Counted from the stretch's first letter, positions 35,109-45,295 are shown. The stretch: DNA of 64,000 bases from Lolium rigidum (GCF_022539505.1 NC_061514.1:327901090-327965089); one strand, 5' to 3'. Notes: generated by a model from the sequence alone, not told the origin. Made by a program: numbers and translations.

Positions 35109-35129
35109 CACTACTAGAAAAAAGGCTTT

Positions 35130-35600
35130 CAGTGGCGCACCACATATAGCCATCAGTGGCGCACTAGTGGTGCGCCACTGTTATCACGCCACTGCTAACA
35201 CATAGTAGTGGCGCACTAGGGGTGCGCCACTACTAGCCTAGGTACCGTGGCGCACTCGCCCGGTGCGCCATTGACATGCCCTCCAGGTGCGCCACTACTA
35301 CTCCAAAGTGGTGCGCCACCGTTGGTCGGAGGCGTGCGCCACCACCGTGTACAAGAGGTGCGCCACCGCAACATTTTTGCGTGCGCCACTCGGTCCAGCC
35401 TAGTAGGTGCGCCACCGCTGCGTGAGTACGTGCGCCATCGCCCTCTCCGGGACGTGCGCCACCGCTACTTATCCTTGTGCGCCACCTGCTAGTCTCGGAG
35501 AGGATCACAGGGCAGTGCGCCACTGGATCAGCAGCAGTGCGCCACTGCTACTTAGTGGTAGTGCGCCATAGATGGTCCACTAGTGCGCCACTGCTAGGAT
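35130..35600. repeat. Left subterminal repeat array of the CACTA
   Basis: About 20 copies of a GTGCGCCAC/GTGGCGCAC core in both orientations, spaced roughly 20-30 bases apart, many as inverted pairs. In characterised CACTA elements such words bind the TnpA-type protein that brings the ends together. Confidence 0.85.
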
Positions 35601-35829
35601 TTCGAATTTTTTTTTTGTATCTTGGCAGGTATTTATACAGGTTGTATATGACAAGTACAATAGCACAATACAGGATATATAACAGCATATAAACAACAAG
35701 CACAGCTTATCCATACATAGTTCTTCACATTAGCCCCACATGATTCACAAGCATTCACATTAGAGGTTACAATGCAAGTTACGGTGTTACAAGTCACAAA
35801 TGAGCTAGTAGTGGCACAAGGTCGATCAT

Positions 35830-36081
35830 CTAAACTAGCATCACATAGAAGAGAGCTAGAGTCACTACTAGCACCGTCCCGATGAAAGTGGTCTTCATCC
35901 GGTTCCTCCTCCGCTCCGTCCTCTCTCCCGCCAGATAGCGTGCGTATCTGTCTTCGGCCTCCACTCTAGTGGTGTACCCTTTGTAGTTGTTACCGCTAAA
36001 ACGGTGAACCTGTCTCCGACACTCCTCCCAGTCGTTGTAGACTCCGGGAACCTTGCCCTTGTACACGACATACCACGTCAT
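35830..36081 (-). CDS. Small protein with RNase H1-type hybrid-binding (Cauli_VI) domain and C-terminal membrane segment
   Basis: Intact frame of 83 codons starting M-T-W-Y-V-V-Y-K-G. A splice-acceptor-like CAG lies three bases upstream, so this may be a downstream exon or start; the frame stays open to 36159 but those residues look intron-derived. Residues 3-50 fit the hybrid-binding domain of eukaryotic RNase H1 and caulimovirus P6: W-Y-V-V, G-V-Y, W-x-x-C, Q-V-x-x-F-x-G and Y-K-G-Y-T-T followed by A-E. In RNase H1 this fold grips RNA-DNA hybrids or dsRNA. A basic stretch (E-R-R-R-N-R) follows, then about 18 hydrophobic residues up to the stop, as in tail-anchored membrane proteins. No catalytic RNase H domain is attached. 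It sits between the left subterminal array and the 190-bp repeats, co-oriented with the transposase. Its role in the transposon is unknown. Confidence 0.75.
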   Translation of the reverse strand: MTWYVVYKGKVPGVYNDWEECRRQVHRFSGNNYKGYTTRVEAEDRYARYLAGERTERRRNRMKTTFIGTVLVVTLALFYVMLV

Positions 36082-36169
36082 ATCTGCGTACATATGCACA
36101 AGCCAAAGAAACATTAGTGCACGCTCATAGATGTTTGCAACGAATAAGAGCAAACTCAAAAACGATCCA

Positions 36170-37255
36170 AGTAGTATGAACTAAAAGGCATGCCTCATAC
36201 ATTGTTGGTCGGAACAAATATTAACATTTAGGGACGGAGTAAGCGAAACCAAGTAGGATGCACAATAGATTGATACTTGTGTCATCGCACCAGGTTCACT
36301 TACCCCTCCCCCAAGTGTATAGGTGACCAACATTCTAATCATCGGCATTTTGAGATACCAAAGCAAATGGAAGAATGACAAGGGCCTCATACTTTGTCAG
36401 TCCAAACAAATATTAACATTTAGAGAAGGCGTCGGTGAAACCAAGTAGGATGCACAAGAGATTGATACTTGTGTCATCGCACCAGGTTCACCGACCCCTC
36501 CCCAAGTGTATAGGTGACCAACATTCTAATCATCGGCATTTTGAGATACCAAAGCAAATGGAAGAATGACAAGGGCCTCATACTTTGTCGGTCAAAACAA
36601 ATATTAACATTCCGTGATGGCGTAAGCGAGGCCGTGTAGGATGCACAAGACATGGATATTTGTGCCATCACACCAGGCTCACTTACGTCACCACGGAGTG
36701 TACAAGTGACCAACCATTCTAATCATCGGCCAATGCAATTAAGAAGTGCCAACTCAAATAAGAAACAAGTAGCTAGTATGAACTAAATGGAATGCCTCAT
36801 ACATTGTTGGTCGAAACAAATATTAACATTCCGGACGGAGTTAGCGAGCCAGGTAGGATGCACAAGAGATTGATATTTGTGCAATCACACGAGGCTCACT
36901 AACACCGCCCCTGAGTGTACGGTGACCAAGCATTTTAATCATCGGCATTTTGAAAATCTCAAAGCAAATGGAATGACAAAATGGAATAAGTGCCTCATAC
37001 ATTGTTGGTCGAAACAAATATGAACATCCCGGGATGGCGTTAGTGAGGCCAGGTAGGATGCACAAGAGATTGATATTTGTGCCATCACACCAGGCTCACT
37101 AGCGACACCCGGAGTGTACGGTTGACCGAACATTCTAATCATCGGCATTTTGAGATACCAAAGCAAATGGAATGACAAGGGCAAACAAATATGAACATCC
37201 CGGGATGGTGTCAGCGAGGCAAGGTAGGATGCACAAGAGATTGATATTTGGACAT
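36170..37255. repeat. Tandem array of ~190-bp units
   Basis: Six imperfect copies. CCTCATAC-containing unit starts lie at 36193, 36385, 36576, 36795 and 36993, and a sixth truncated unit begins near 37181. Each holds AACAAATATTAACAT, GATGCACAAGAGATTGATA and a CATTCTAATCATCGGCATTT segment. The open frames within the units repeat with the DNA and look spurious. The array occupies the whole space between the B3 and hybrid-binding genes, as an intron or spacer would. Confidence 0.85.
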
Positions 37256-37350
37256 AACATCATCATACCTAACATCGTAGCTTCATACAATTTAATATAG
37301 AATTCAAACAACACGAAGCAACGAAGATAGAGTTGACAACACTCTAAGTT

Positions 37351-37839
37351 CTAACTATCGGTGTCCGAGCCGGATTCGCCGGTGTGGGGGTAGTGCACAC
37401 GGCAGGCGGTGTCGTCGAACACCTTGACGATCATCTCGCCGTCCCCTCGTACAGGAAGGTGAGCCGGCAGCCGGGCTCGAGGTGGAGGTCACGGGCGAAC
37501 TTGTCCCACCCCGTGTGCAGGTACATCTTGCCCTCGCCCGTCGAACAGGACCTCCACGGACCAGCGGCAGAAGTTGCAGCCCGCCCCCCGTAGCTGCAAG
37601 TGCGCCGGCTCGCCGCCGTCGACGAACTCGGCGCACTTGTCCGGTAGCCTCTTGATGCCGAGTGCGTCGTCGTCGATGCGGAGGAGGAACTCGAAGCGGC
37701 GTTCCTCATCCGAAGACGAGGAGGATGCGGTGACGGTGACCGTGGGGCCCTTGCTGCTCCACCGCGGCGGCCCCTTCCCCGACCCCGGGCGCCCGAGACC
37801 GCGGCCTCGACCGCCTCGCCGGCCACCGGGACCGGCCAT
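37351..37839 (-). pseudogene. CACTA-borne B3-like DNA-binding protein, two frameshifts
   Basis: Starts M-A-G-P-G-G-R-R-G-G-R-G directly after an acceptor-like TGTAG at the exon edge. It ends in G-S-D-T-D-S and TAG (37351-37353). A Gly/Arg/Pro-rich N-terminus (about 35 residues) and a Ser/acidic stretch lead into a B3-type fold: F-E-F-L-L-R-I, R-L-P-D-K, then C-R-W-S-V-E-V-L, then H-T-G-W-D-K-F-A-R-D, and L-E-P-G-C-R-L-T-F-L-Y-E-G. In B3 transcription factors these form the barrel that reads DNA in the major groove. The middle strand-pair reads in another frame, with breaks near 37540 and 37440, both within C-rich runs. The N- and C-terminal parts share a frame, so the two shifts compensate. 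They may be sequencing errors. Its likely role, by analogy with TnpA, is to bind the element's ends; this is inference. Confidence 0.65.
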
Positions 37840-37892
37840 CCTACATGTTTACATTTTTGAACCATATTACGATCCATTCCACTAACAAAATT

Positions 37893-37975
37893 GGGCATGA
37901 CCTATGCTAATTTATGTACATATGAGTGCCCCATTTTCGCCGAAACGGAAATGAATCAACATTTCGGTGATAATG
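37893..37975 (-). promoter_or_regulatory. Duplicated upstream element (copy 1), before the B3 gene
   Basis: Contains GCCGAAACG (37939-37947) and the imperfect inverted partner CATTTCGGT (37960-37968) around AAATGAATCAA. The same block precedes the transposase at 43876-43972. It starts 54 bases upstream of the B3 start codon. Confidence 0.6.
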
Positions 37976-38149
37976 GGCAACTCAGTCGATCCCCGCACAA
38001 GAATATGTCACCATATACACCAGCTCAGCACCATGGCACATGTACAATTGTTCCTCATATACACCAAATGAGCACCATGGACTAGAACTAGTGTTGTAAA
38101 CATCAAAATAAACACCGTGAGCATCAACCCTTCACTCGATCCCAAATTA

Positions 38150-39350
38150 TATGCATTTGAATGGAAAAATAGTAAAAAATCAGTATAAAATGTGAACTTG
38201 AAGAACCTAGCAAGCAGCAGTAATCAACCTAGCAACCTAGCAGCAGACAGCAAGCAAAAAATACACAATTTGACAGCCTCTAGAGCAGCAGCAAGCAAAA
38301 TATACCCAATTTTACAGCCCTAGCAACAGCAGCAAGCAAGCAAGCAACCTAGCAAGACAGCAGCAAGCAAACAACCTAGCAAGCACATAGCAGCAGAGCA
38401 GCTAGCAAACAACCTAGCAAGCACATAGCAGCAGCAAGTAGGAGTGTCTGGTGCTCATAGTGCCATGCTTCTTCTTCATTACTAGTTCTTTTGTAGTTAA
38501 ATCAGCAGTAGTATGTTGTATCTTTTAGTTTTCATGCTATTTTGCAAATAGCATAGTAACTACTAATTCTTTTTTAGTTTCCATGTTATTTTCGAAATAG
38601 AGTATGCAATGTCAGATACATAATAGTCAGTAGCTTAAAATCACTAGATATCTACTATCGCTCCAATTTAAAATAATATAAGGTGTGTATTTAAATGATA
38701 CACATATGCAAGCAAGAACATCAAGTTTTCATCCAAGTAAGCAAAAACTAACATGGTAGCTAGGATTAATAAAAGAGCAGAGTTGGATGACTACATAAAG
38801 GGGAGCACCTAGCTAGCGAGCAGCAGCAGGGACATGGCAGCAGACAAGCAATCCAACAACAGACAACTAGAAGCGAGCAGAAGATACCTATAGCATGCAA
38901 TAGCTAGTGTAGCAACAAGCAACATCTAGGAACCGAACAACATCAACAAACAAGCAACAACATGGTTGAACAACATCATCAAGCAAGCAAAAACTAATCC
39001 TTAAGCAACATGATAAACAGCTTGTTCTATTCTTGGGGTACTCGCCTTTTTGATTGCCGACTATAACATTTATAATTTTGAATTAATCTGCCTAAGAGAG
39101 TTTTGTTCTCTTATTGAACTCTAAACATGGTACCCACAGGTCTACTCGAACAATGTGCTACCCAAGGTTCTCTCATTTCTAGCAAGCAACACCTAATAGC
39201 AGCAGACGACCTAACGAAGATCACCTAGCAAGCAACCTAGCAGCAGAAAGCTAGGAGCAACACGGCAGCCTTTCTAGCAAGGCGAGCAGGGACATGGCAA
39301 GCACCGGCTCGAGGGGGAGCAGCAGCGAGTAGCAAGCAACCTGGTGACTC
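38150..39350. other. AGCAGCA/CCTAGCAAGCA-rich spacer within the CACTA
   Basis: Two low-complexity blocks (about 38200-38440 and 38810-39340) of AGCA, CAGCAG and CCTAGCAAGC words flank AT-rich sequence. I see no coding potential. It may be an intron of the accessory gene whose upstream exon could lie at 39351-39879. Confidence 0.5.
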
Positions 39351-39879
39351 TTAGCAGTTAACATCGAGGAGGAGGAGGGGCGTGGTGGCTACCTTGGAAG
39401 GCGTCGGCGGTCGAGGGCGTGGCGGCGTCGGCGGTCGAGCGGTGGCTCCTACTCGTACTCGCGACGAGATGGGGCAGGAGGTCGCAGACGAGGATGCCGA
39501 CGAGGTCGCAGATGAGGACGCCCACGTGCTGCTCCTGCTCCGCGGCGAGCTTGAGAGGATCTGCTTGGGGGCGAGACCGTGAGGCGGGTGGGGATCGAGG
39601 GGGGAGGCGGCCACCGGCGGGGAGGTGAATCGAGGGGTACCTGCGCGATGTCGCCGGGGTCTGTGGTCGCCGGGGTCTGCGCGCGTCGCCGGGGTCCGAG
39701 GTGAATCGAGGGAGGGGTGGCCGCCGGTGGGAGGTGGCGTCGGAGAGGGCGTCGCCGGTGGGAGGTGGCGTCGGAGAGGGCGTCGCCGGTGGGAGGTGGC
39801 GCCGGTGAATCGAGATCGAGTGGGGAATGGGGAGGATGGTCGAGACGGGGGATTTTTGTCTAAGTCACAGACCCCTTAG
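39351..39879 (-). other. GC-rich block, possible upstream exon, with 31-bp tandem repeat
   Basis: GC-rich sequence with several overlapping open frames that cannot be told apart. It includes a tandem repeat of a 31-bp unit (CGCCGGTGGGAGGTGGCG core) at 39722, 39753 and 39784. Its place upstream of the B3 gene and downstream of an internal copy of the subterminal repeat would suit a promoter plus first exon. This is inference. Confidence 0.3.
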
Positions 39880-39887
39880 CAATAGCG

Positions 39888-39952
39888 CACCTCCAGGGGT
39901 GCGCCACTATGAGGCTTAGCAATGGCGCACCGCTAGGGGTGCGCCACTACCG
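39888..39952. repeat. Internal copy of the CACTA subterminal repeats
   Basis: Two inverted pairs of the GCGCACC/GGTGCGCCACTA word, identical in type to the end arrays but 4.8 kb from either end. They sit between the transposase 3' end and the GC-rich block before the accessory genes. Confidence 0.75.
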
Positions 39953-40039
39953 ATATAGGTTTGGGTCAAAACGCAAACGGACTGTGGTTTGACAGAAATC
40001 GATTAGTACCGCACCGGCTGTGTCCCTTGGTTGGTTTGC

Positions 40040-40085
40040 CAAACCTGGCCGGCCAGAGTTCGAACCCTGGCGGCCCCATTTTTTT
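40040..40085 (+). other. Pol III B-box-like segment followed by T run
   Basis: AGTTCGAACCC matches the B-box/T-loop consensus, followed 16 bases later by a run of seven T. The T-arm stem is imperfect and there is no convincing A box, D-arm or acceptor stem, so I do not call a tRNA gene. It may be a relic of a tRNA-derived sequence. Confidence 0.3.
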
Positions 40086-40294
40086 CACTTTTTCATTAAA
40101 TTGATTTAACACTATAGTACATAGCATAATACACCAAAATAAAAGACATAAATAATTATAATTATGTAGAATATTTAAAATACTATAGAATCTAGAAAAT
40201 ATCCAAAAATATGAATTATATGTCTATTTTGATCGGTACAATGTGTAGATTAACAATATGACATCCATTATTCATACAAGTAAATGATACATAA

Positions 40295-43200
40295 TTATCT
40301 TTTCACAATCTTCTTGCCCTTCTTTCTCGCGGTTGAATAATTTAGCCCCGGAACTCCTAGACTTCTTCTCTTGAATGGACGGCCTTTAGGTAGGGTGGTC
40401 CTGCTTCTTCTTGTTGTGTATGGTTCTTCATCATCGTCGTCGTCATCTTCCATCTTCGGATCGCCGTATCGGTCAAAGTCTAGCTCGTTGGCGGCTCCAT
40501 CCATTCCGATGATGCTCCTTTTGCCTCTCCTCACGACAACACGGCCGGGCTTTTGCGGGTCGGTAATGAAGAAGCATTGGTCCACTTGGGAAGCTAGTAC
40601 CCATGGCTCATATTTCGCGGTGACCTTTGCGCCCGCTGTCTTGGATTTGGCTTCGGGTATAACCATGGTGGTGAAATGCCGGTCTTCTTTATGACGTTCT
40701 TGGCCCACCGACACGGAACATCGGCACATTCTCTCCGGCGTAGCTCAGCTCCCGGATCTCCTCGATCTTTCCGTAGTATCTCTCGCTTGACGTCACCGGT
40801 GTAGGACTCCATCGTTACCCCGGAGTTCCGATAATCGCTCTTCATGTCCTTTTCCTCGGTGTAGAATGTGTAGCCGTTGATATCGTACGCCCGAAATGTC
40901 ATCGAGTTGTGTTCGGCGCCCGTGACAAGGCGAATATGAGTTTTTCTTCCGCGAAGAATCCTCGTCTATAGGGTACGTCAGCATCTTGTCCTTGAACCAC
41001 CGCGTGAAGGTTGAGTTGTGCTCTTTGATTATATCTCCGTCCGTCCTCTCGTTGGCCCCGATCACCGTACGTCTTTGCGATGAAGGTTTTGTGCTCTACC
41101 ACCCAAGGATCGACCACGTCTATGTGTTGTAGCGCGACTAGGTTTGCTCTTTCAAAGTCGGCGATTCGACCCTTGAAGTCGACATGCATTTCGCGGCTAC
41201 CGTCGCGGTGACCCCATCCAGCGAGCTTCCCGAGATGCTCGTTTACGGGCAGGCCAACGGGGTTCTCGATTTCTAGATAACTCGTGCGAAGGAGATGCAC
41301 TCTTCGGTCGGAAAACCCTTGGCTATGCTTCCGTCCGGACGTGCCCTGTTGCGAACGTACCCTTTGATGACACCATTCATCCTTTCGAACGGCATCATGC
41401 TTGTGCGGGAACGTCGGCCCTGGCTTGGATGATATTCTCCACGATATGTACCAGCAGATGCACCATAACGTCGAAGAAAGCGGGCGGGAAGTACATCTCA
41501 AGCTCGCACAAGTATCACCACGATCTCTTCCTCGTAGCCTTCTAAGTTGCCTCACGCCAACGGACTTCCGAGAGATGACGTCGAAAAAGTTGCATAGGCC
41601 AAAAAGCGTTTCACGGACGTGCGCGTCCATGATCCCACGGATTGCAACCGGAAGTATCTCGCGTCATCAGCACGTGACGAGTCGTGAGACTTCATCCCGC
41701 TGAACCTCTCGCTTCGCTTTGTCTAGGTACCTGCTTATCTTCCCCGCGTAACCGTAGGGAAGTTTTACTCCTAGGAGACGATCGAAAAACTGCTCGATCT
41801 CCTTCGACTTAGAGTGAAGCACGCGGGGGGCAGTAATATTCAATCTTTTTGGCATTTTTTCCCTTGCGACGACTTTGCGTGTCCTCCGCCTCATCATCGT
41901 CATCGTCATCATCATCATTAGGGCGTCCCGCGTGAAGCTCCTCCCTGATCCCAATTGATTGCAAGTCGTACCTTGCTTTCGGCCCATCTTTGGTCTTCTC
42001 CGGCATGTTCGAGAGGGTACCAAGCGGACTCTCGCACACGTTCTTCGTGATGTGCATGACATCAAGGCTGTGAGGCACACGGAGGATCTTCCAGTACGGC
42101 AAGTCCCAGAAAACAGACCTCGTCTTCCATACCTTAAGCAGCGGCTCCGGCGCCTTTCGCTTCTTTCCGGCGGTGGGCACTCTTTCCAATTTTTCAATAG
42201 CTCGTCTATTTGCTCGCCGCTTCTCGTACGTGGCCGTCTTCGGGGTTCGTCTTCACCATCGAACGGATCCTTGCGTTTCCTCCATGGGTCGTCCTCGCGA
42301 AGCCACCTTCGATGTCCCATGAACACCGTTTTCGAGGACCCGGGATCTCTATCTAGCCGGCGGTACGTTGTGTCGTCCATGCACCTTACGCATGCATTGA
42401 ATCCGTGGACCACCCGCCCCGCGACATATCCGTAACCGAGAAAGTCGTGCACCGTCGTGAGCATTGCGGCTCTCATAGGGAAATATTCTTCCGCGGCGGC
42501 GTCCCACGTATTGGCAGGCGTGTCCCATAGCGTGGCTAGCTCCTCTTTCAGAAGCCCCATATACAGATTGATGTCGTTCCCTGGTTGTTTCGGCCCTTCA
42601 ATTAGCATACTCATTTGAATGTACTTCCTCTTCATGCACAACCAGGGGGGAGGTTGTACATCCACACAAACACGGGCCAGGTGCTATGCGTGCTGCTCGG
42701 CTGCCAAACGGATTGACTCCATCGGTGCTCGCGCCCAGCCTTATGTTCCTAGGATCGTCCCCAAATTCCGGGTACTCGAGGTCCAACGCATTCCACTGGC
42801 TAGCATCCGAAGGGTGTCTCAACATCCTGTCCTTTTTCTTTTTCTTCGGATCATCTGCGTCATCTTCTCCCTTCCTCATCTCCGCGTGCCAGCGCATTAG
42901 CTTTGCTTGCTTAGGATCCGCGAAATACCGCTGCAGACGAGGAGTGATTGGAAAGTACCACACCACCTTCCGAGGAGCTTTCTTCCCCTTCTTGTACCGA
43001 CTGACGCCGCACTCCGGACATATGGTACACTCTGCGTGCTCGTTCCGATAAATGATGCAATCGTTCAAGCACACATGGTATTTCACATGCGGTAAATCCA
43101 GAGGACACACGATTTTCTTGGCCTCCTCGATACTAGTCGGACACGTGTTACCTTTGGGAAGACGTTCCCGCCGGAATGACATGTTGTCGTTGAAGGATGT

Positions 43201-43881
43201 GTCGGTCATTTTGTGCTTTACCTTCATCTCCAGAGCCATGAGCGTTACTTTCAGGCGGGTATCCTCCGGCCTGCATCCTTCATACAATGGAGTAACAGCG
43301 TCTACCTCCAGCTTGATCCATCTTGGCTTTCTCTCGGGCGGCAGCTCTTGCGTTACTCGTACGCTGAGAAGCAGCTCTTGAAGATAAGGGTCCCGCACCC
43401 AGTCCATCGACGATGGTTCATCGTCTTCATCTTCATGATCGTCATGATGACCTCCATCTTGATCTTCCTCATCATCAGGTCCAGGATCTCCTACATTGTG
43501 GTCATCATCATCTCCGGGATCTTCTACATCCTGATCATGCCCGAGATCTTCTACATCCCGATCACCTCGGCCTTCCTTACTTCTTGTTGAATTCCCATGG
43601 ACAAATTCATAATCATCTTCGTCGCCTTCCCACCGATAGCCATCCATGAAACCACGCATGAGAAGGTGGTCCCGCACCATATCGGCTTTAGGGTCCATAA
43701 GGCTCGTTAGCTTGCATCTTCGACACGGACATCTTATCTCCTTTTGGTTATTTCTAATCATCTCGTCCGTCGCGGCTTTCAAAAACCTAGCCACAACGCC
43801 TTCGCTCATCATGCGGACCATGGTCGCTCGCGGATATAGAGAAAATGGATATCTTAGCATACCAAAAGAAAATTTTGGCAT
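40295..43881 (-). pseudogene. TNP2-type CACTA transposase, multiply frameshifted
   Basis: The segments appear in the order of the plant En/Spm (TNP2) transposase. 43821-42598: a Transpos_assoc-like start with C-P-C-R-R-C and H-L-L-M-R-G-F-M, a long Asp/Glu-rich linker, M-R-W-H-A, and R-L-G-A-S-T-D-G-V-N-P-F-G, holding the first catalytic Asp. 42665-42200: P-K-Q-P-G-N-D-I with the second, then a C-V-R-C motif. 42189-41809: S-L-D-V-M-H-I-T-K-N-V-C. 41640-41540: a DUF4218-like start, V-R-E-T-L-F-G-L-C-N-F-F. 40902-40295: a DUF4216-like region with Y-D-I-N-G-Y-T-F-Y-T and a basic tail. Frames change near 42620, 42200, 41700, 41540, 40900 and 40780. Some may be introns or sequencing errors. The start is best placed at M-V-R-M-M (43821), since the preceding residues look like untranslated sequence. 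Confidence 0.85.
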
Positions 43882-43972
43882 GACCTTCCCTAAAAATAGG
43901 ACATGTATATGCGTAGTATGCCCAACATTCGCCGAAACGGAAATGAATCAACGTTTCGGCAAAATATTGGAA
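43876..43972 (-). promoter_or_regulatory. Duplicated upstream element (copy 2), before the transposase
   Basis: A perfect 9-bp inverted repeat, GCCGAAACG (43931-43939) and CGTTTCGGC (43952-43960), around a 12-base loop. It is nearly the same as 37939-37968. The flanking TGGCATGACC is also shared. It lies 55-150 bases upstream of the likely transposase start. Confidence 0.65.
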
Positions 43973-43984
43973 ACTCCATCGCAT

Positions 43985-44470
43985 TTCAAATCCCTGCAAA
44001 CAAAAACACATGCAACACATGTGTGGAGGCTTCGCATATACAACACACATGTGGATCCGGAGGCTTCGCATACAACACACATGCACGTACGTGACGCTTT
44101 TCGCGCATGCGCACGTACACATGATATCATCGAGCTTCGCACATAACATATGTGCATGACGTGTGTGCAAGACGATCGGAACCGTTCACACACAAAGCAT
44201 AAAACCAACAAAGTTACCGATACGGCGAGACCTAGAGTGTTGGATGAGGTAAAAAGTTGAGATTGAGTAGGGTATTGAGCTAAGAAAGCTTCACCATTAG
44301 TTACCTATGAAGAAAATTAAGTTTACCAACTTAATTTTGGTGAATGAAGAGGTGAAAATGAGGTGGGAAGGAGGGGCAACACGACCAGATCCAGATTTGG
44401 TGGGAGGTGGTGGTGGAAGAGTGTTTGGGGAAAGTGGGTGGCACATGTGAGTGGAGGGTGAAAAGCAGGA
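43985..44470. other. Spacer between transposase and right subterminal array
   Basis: Repeated CTTCGCATACAACACACATG-type words at 44000-44140, then AT-rich sequence with no gene. This should contain the transposase promoter, but I cannot point to a TATA box with confidence. Confidence 0.4.
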
Positions 44471-44479
44471 AATGGTCCC

Positions 44480-44945
44480 AGGTTAGCGATGGCGCACCAC
44501 CTAGCCGTGCGCCACCTGCTAGGGTGACATAGCAATGGCGCACTGCTAAGTGGTGCGCCCCTGCTCACCTGTTACCTGTAACCCCACGCCCCTGCCCAAC
44601 TTAGCGGTGGCGCACCATGTCGGCGGTGCGCCATACCTAGTAGTGGCGCACCAAGCGAGTGCGCCATTGCTAAAGCCCTCATCTCTAAAGGGCCCTGGCC
44701 ACCTCCTAGCAGTGGCGCACCACAAAGACATGCGCTATAAGTAAGCCATGTAGCAGTGGCGCACCATGGAGACGTGCGCCACTATTAGTTTTGGGTGGGA
44801 GCTGGCCTCCTGCCAGGAATTAGTAATGGCGCACCACAAACAAGGTGCGCCACTACTACATTTGTAACAGTGGCCCACCATTTTGTGGTGCGCCACTGCT
44901 AAGTAGTAGTGGCGCACGGCCATCATGGTGCGCCACTGAAGTCAA
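44480..44945. repeat. Right subterminal repeat array of the CACTA
   Basis: More than ten copies of GTGGCGCAC/GTGCGCCAC in both orientations, mirroring the left array. It ends just inside the terminal inverted repeat at 44974. Confidence 0.85.
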
Positions 44946-44974
44946 CCTTACGGCTAGGCCTTTTCCTAGTAGTG

Positions 44975-45290
44975 CACCAACTTTTCTGCCCGTTGGAACG
45001 GTATCGGCGGTAGTGCCAGCCCTGAAACAGCGGCAGTGCCGGCCTCTTGACTTAGGGCACAGCAGGTCGACAAAGGTGGCCGCACAGTGCCGGAGTGGAA
45101 CCACCGGCAGTGCCAGGGTGCATCCACCGGTAGTGCCGAGGTGCATCCACCGATAGTGCCGGCCCTTCTCCACCGACAGTGCCGGCCTCAGGTGAGCTTC
45201 AGCTATACTCCTTTCTTAGCACACAGTTAGATAGTCACTGGTGTTGTTAATAAACACGCAAAACCCTAGAGGTCATGAAATGCTCTTTCA
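44975..45290 (-). repeat. 5' LTR of the Sirevirus-like Copia, part 2
   Basis: Continues 34372-35108 after the CACTA. It contains the GGCAGTGCCGG array (45005-45190) and lacks about 60 bases present near 13000 in the other LTR. It ends CTCTTTCA, followed by target copy ACATT (45291-45295). Confidence 0.9.
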
Positions 45291-45295
45291 ACATT

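Larger units (their letters stand above)
35109..44974 (-). mobile_element. CACTA transposon, 9.9 kb, with accessory genes
   Basis: The left end CACTACTAGAAAAAAGG and the complement of the right end CACTACTAGGAAAAGG are near-perfect terminal inverted repeats. CAC lies on both sides (35106-35108, 44975-44977) and is a 3-bp target duplication. The uninterrupted LTR at 12010-13123 shows the empty site. Subterminal arrays of GTGGCGCAC/GTGCGCCAC words fill both ends. All genes lie on the minus strand: a TNP2-type transposase (43881-40295), a B3-like protein (37839-37351) and a hybrid-binding-domain protein (36081-35830). The transposase is broken as written, so current autonomy is doubtful. Confidence 0.93.
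12010..45290 (-). mobile_element. Sirevirus-like Copia retrotransposon, interrupted by three younger elements
   Basis: The minus-strand order is 5' LTR (45290 to 34372, split by a CACTA), tRNA-iMet-type primer site, gag start, RT/RNase H, an extra ORF, polypurine tracts and 3' LTR (13123 to 12010). Both outer ends are TG...CA with target duplication ACATT. Sirevirus traits are an ORF downstream of pol, repeated polypurine tracts with a GGGGGAGA core, and CCGG-rich palindromic repeats in the LTR. Inserted into it are an Angela-like element, S2 and a CACTA. Without these the element is about 8 kb. Protease and integrase are absent through an internal deletion near 33780. It may belong to the Triticeae Maximus group; that name is tentative. 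Confidence 0.88.

Noticed and set aside
35100..35600. CRISPR-like array of GTGCGCCAC repeats
   Set aside because: Spacing and orientation vary and the array lies just inside CACTA terminal repeats; this is a plant nuclear genome.
36181..37184. Several 70-80-codon minus-strand frames
   Set aside because: They repeat because the underlying 190-bp units repeat, and have no domain or start context.
37355..37636. Arg-rich minus-strand frame overlapping the B3 gene
   Set aside because: It is the third-frame shadow of the GC-rich B3 coding sequence; only its last residues share the B3 frame.
40021..40085. Possible tRNA gene or SINE with TTCGAACCC and a T run
   Set aside because: Only the B-box/T-loop part is convincing; the T-arm stem has mismatches and no cloverleaf or acceptor pairing can be drawn.
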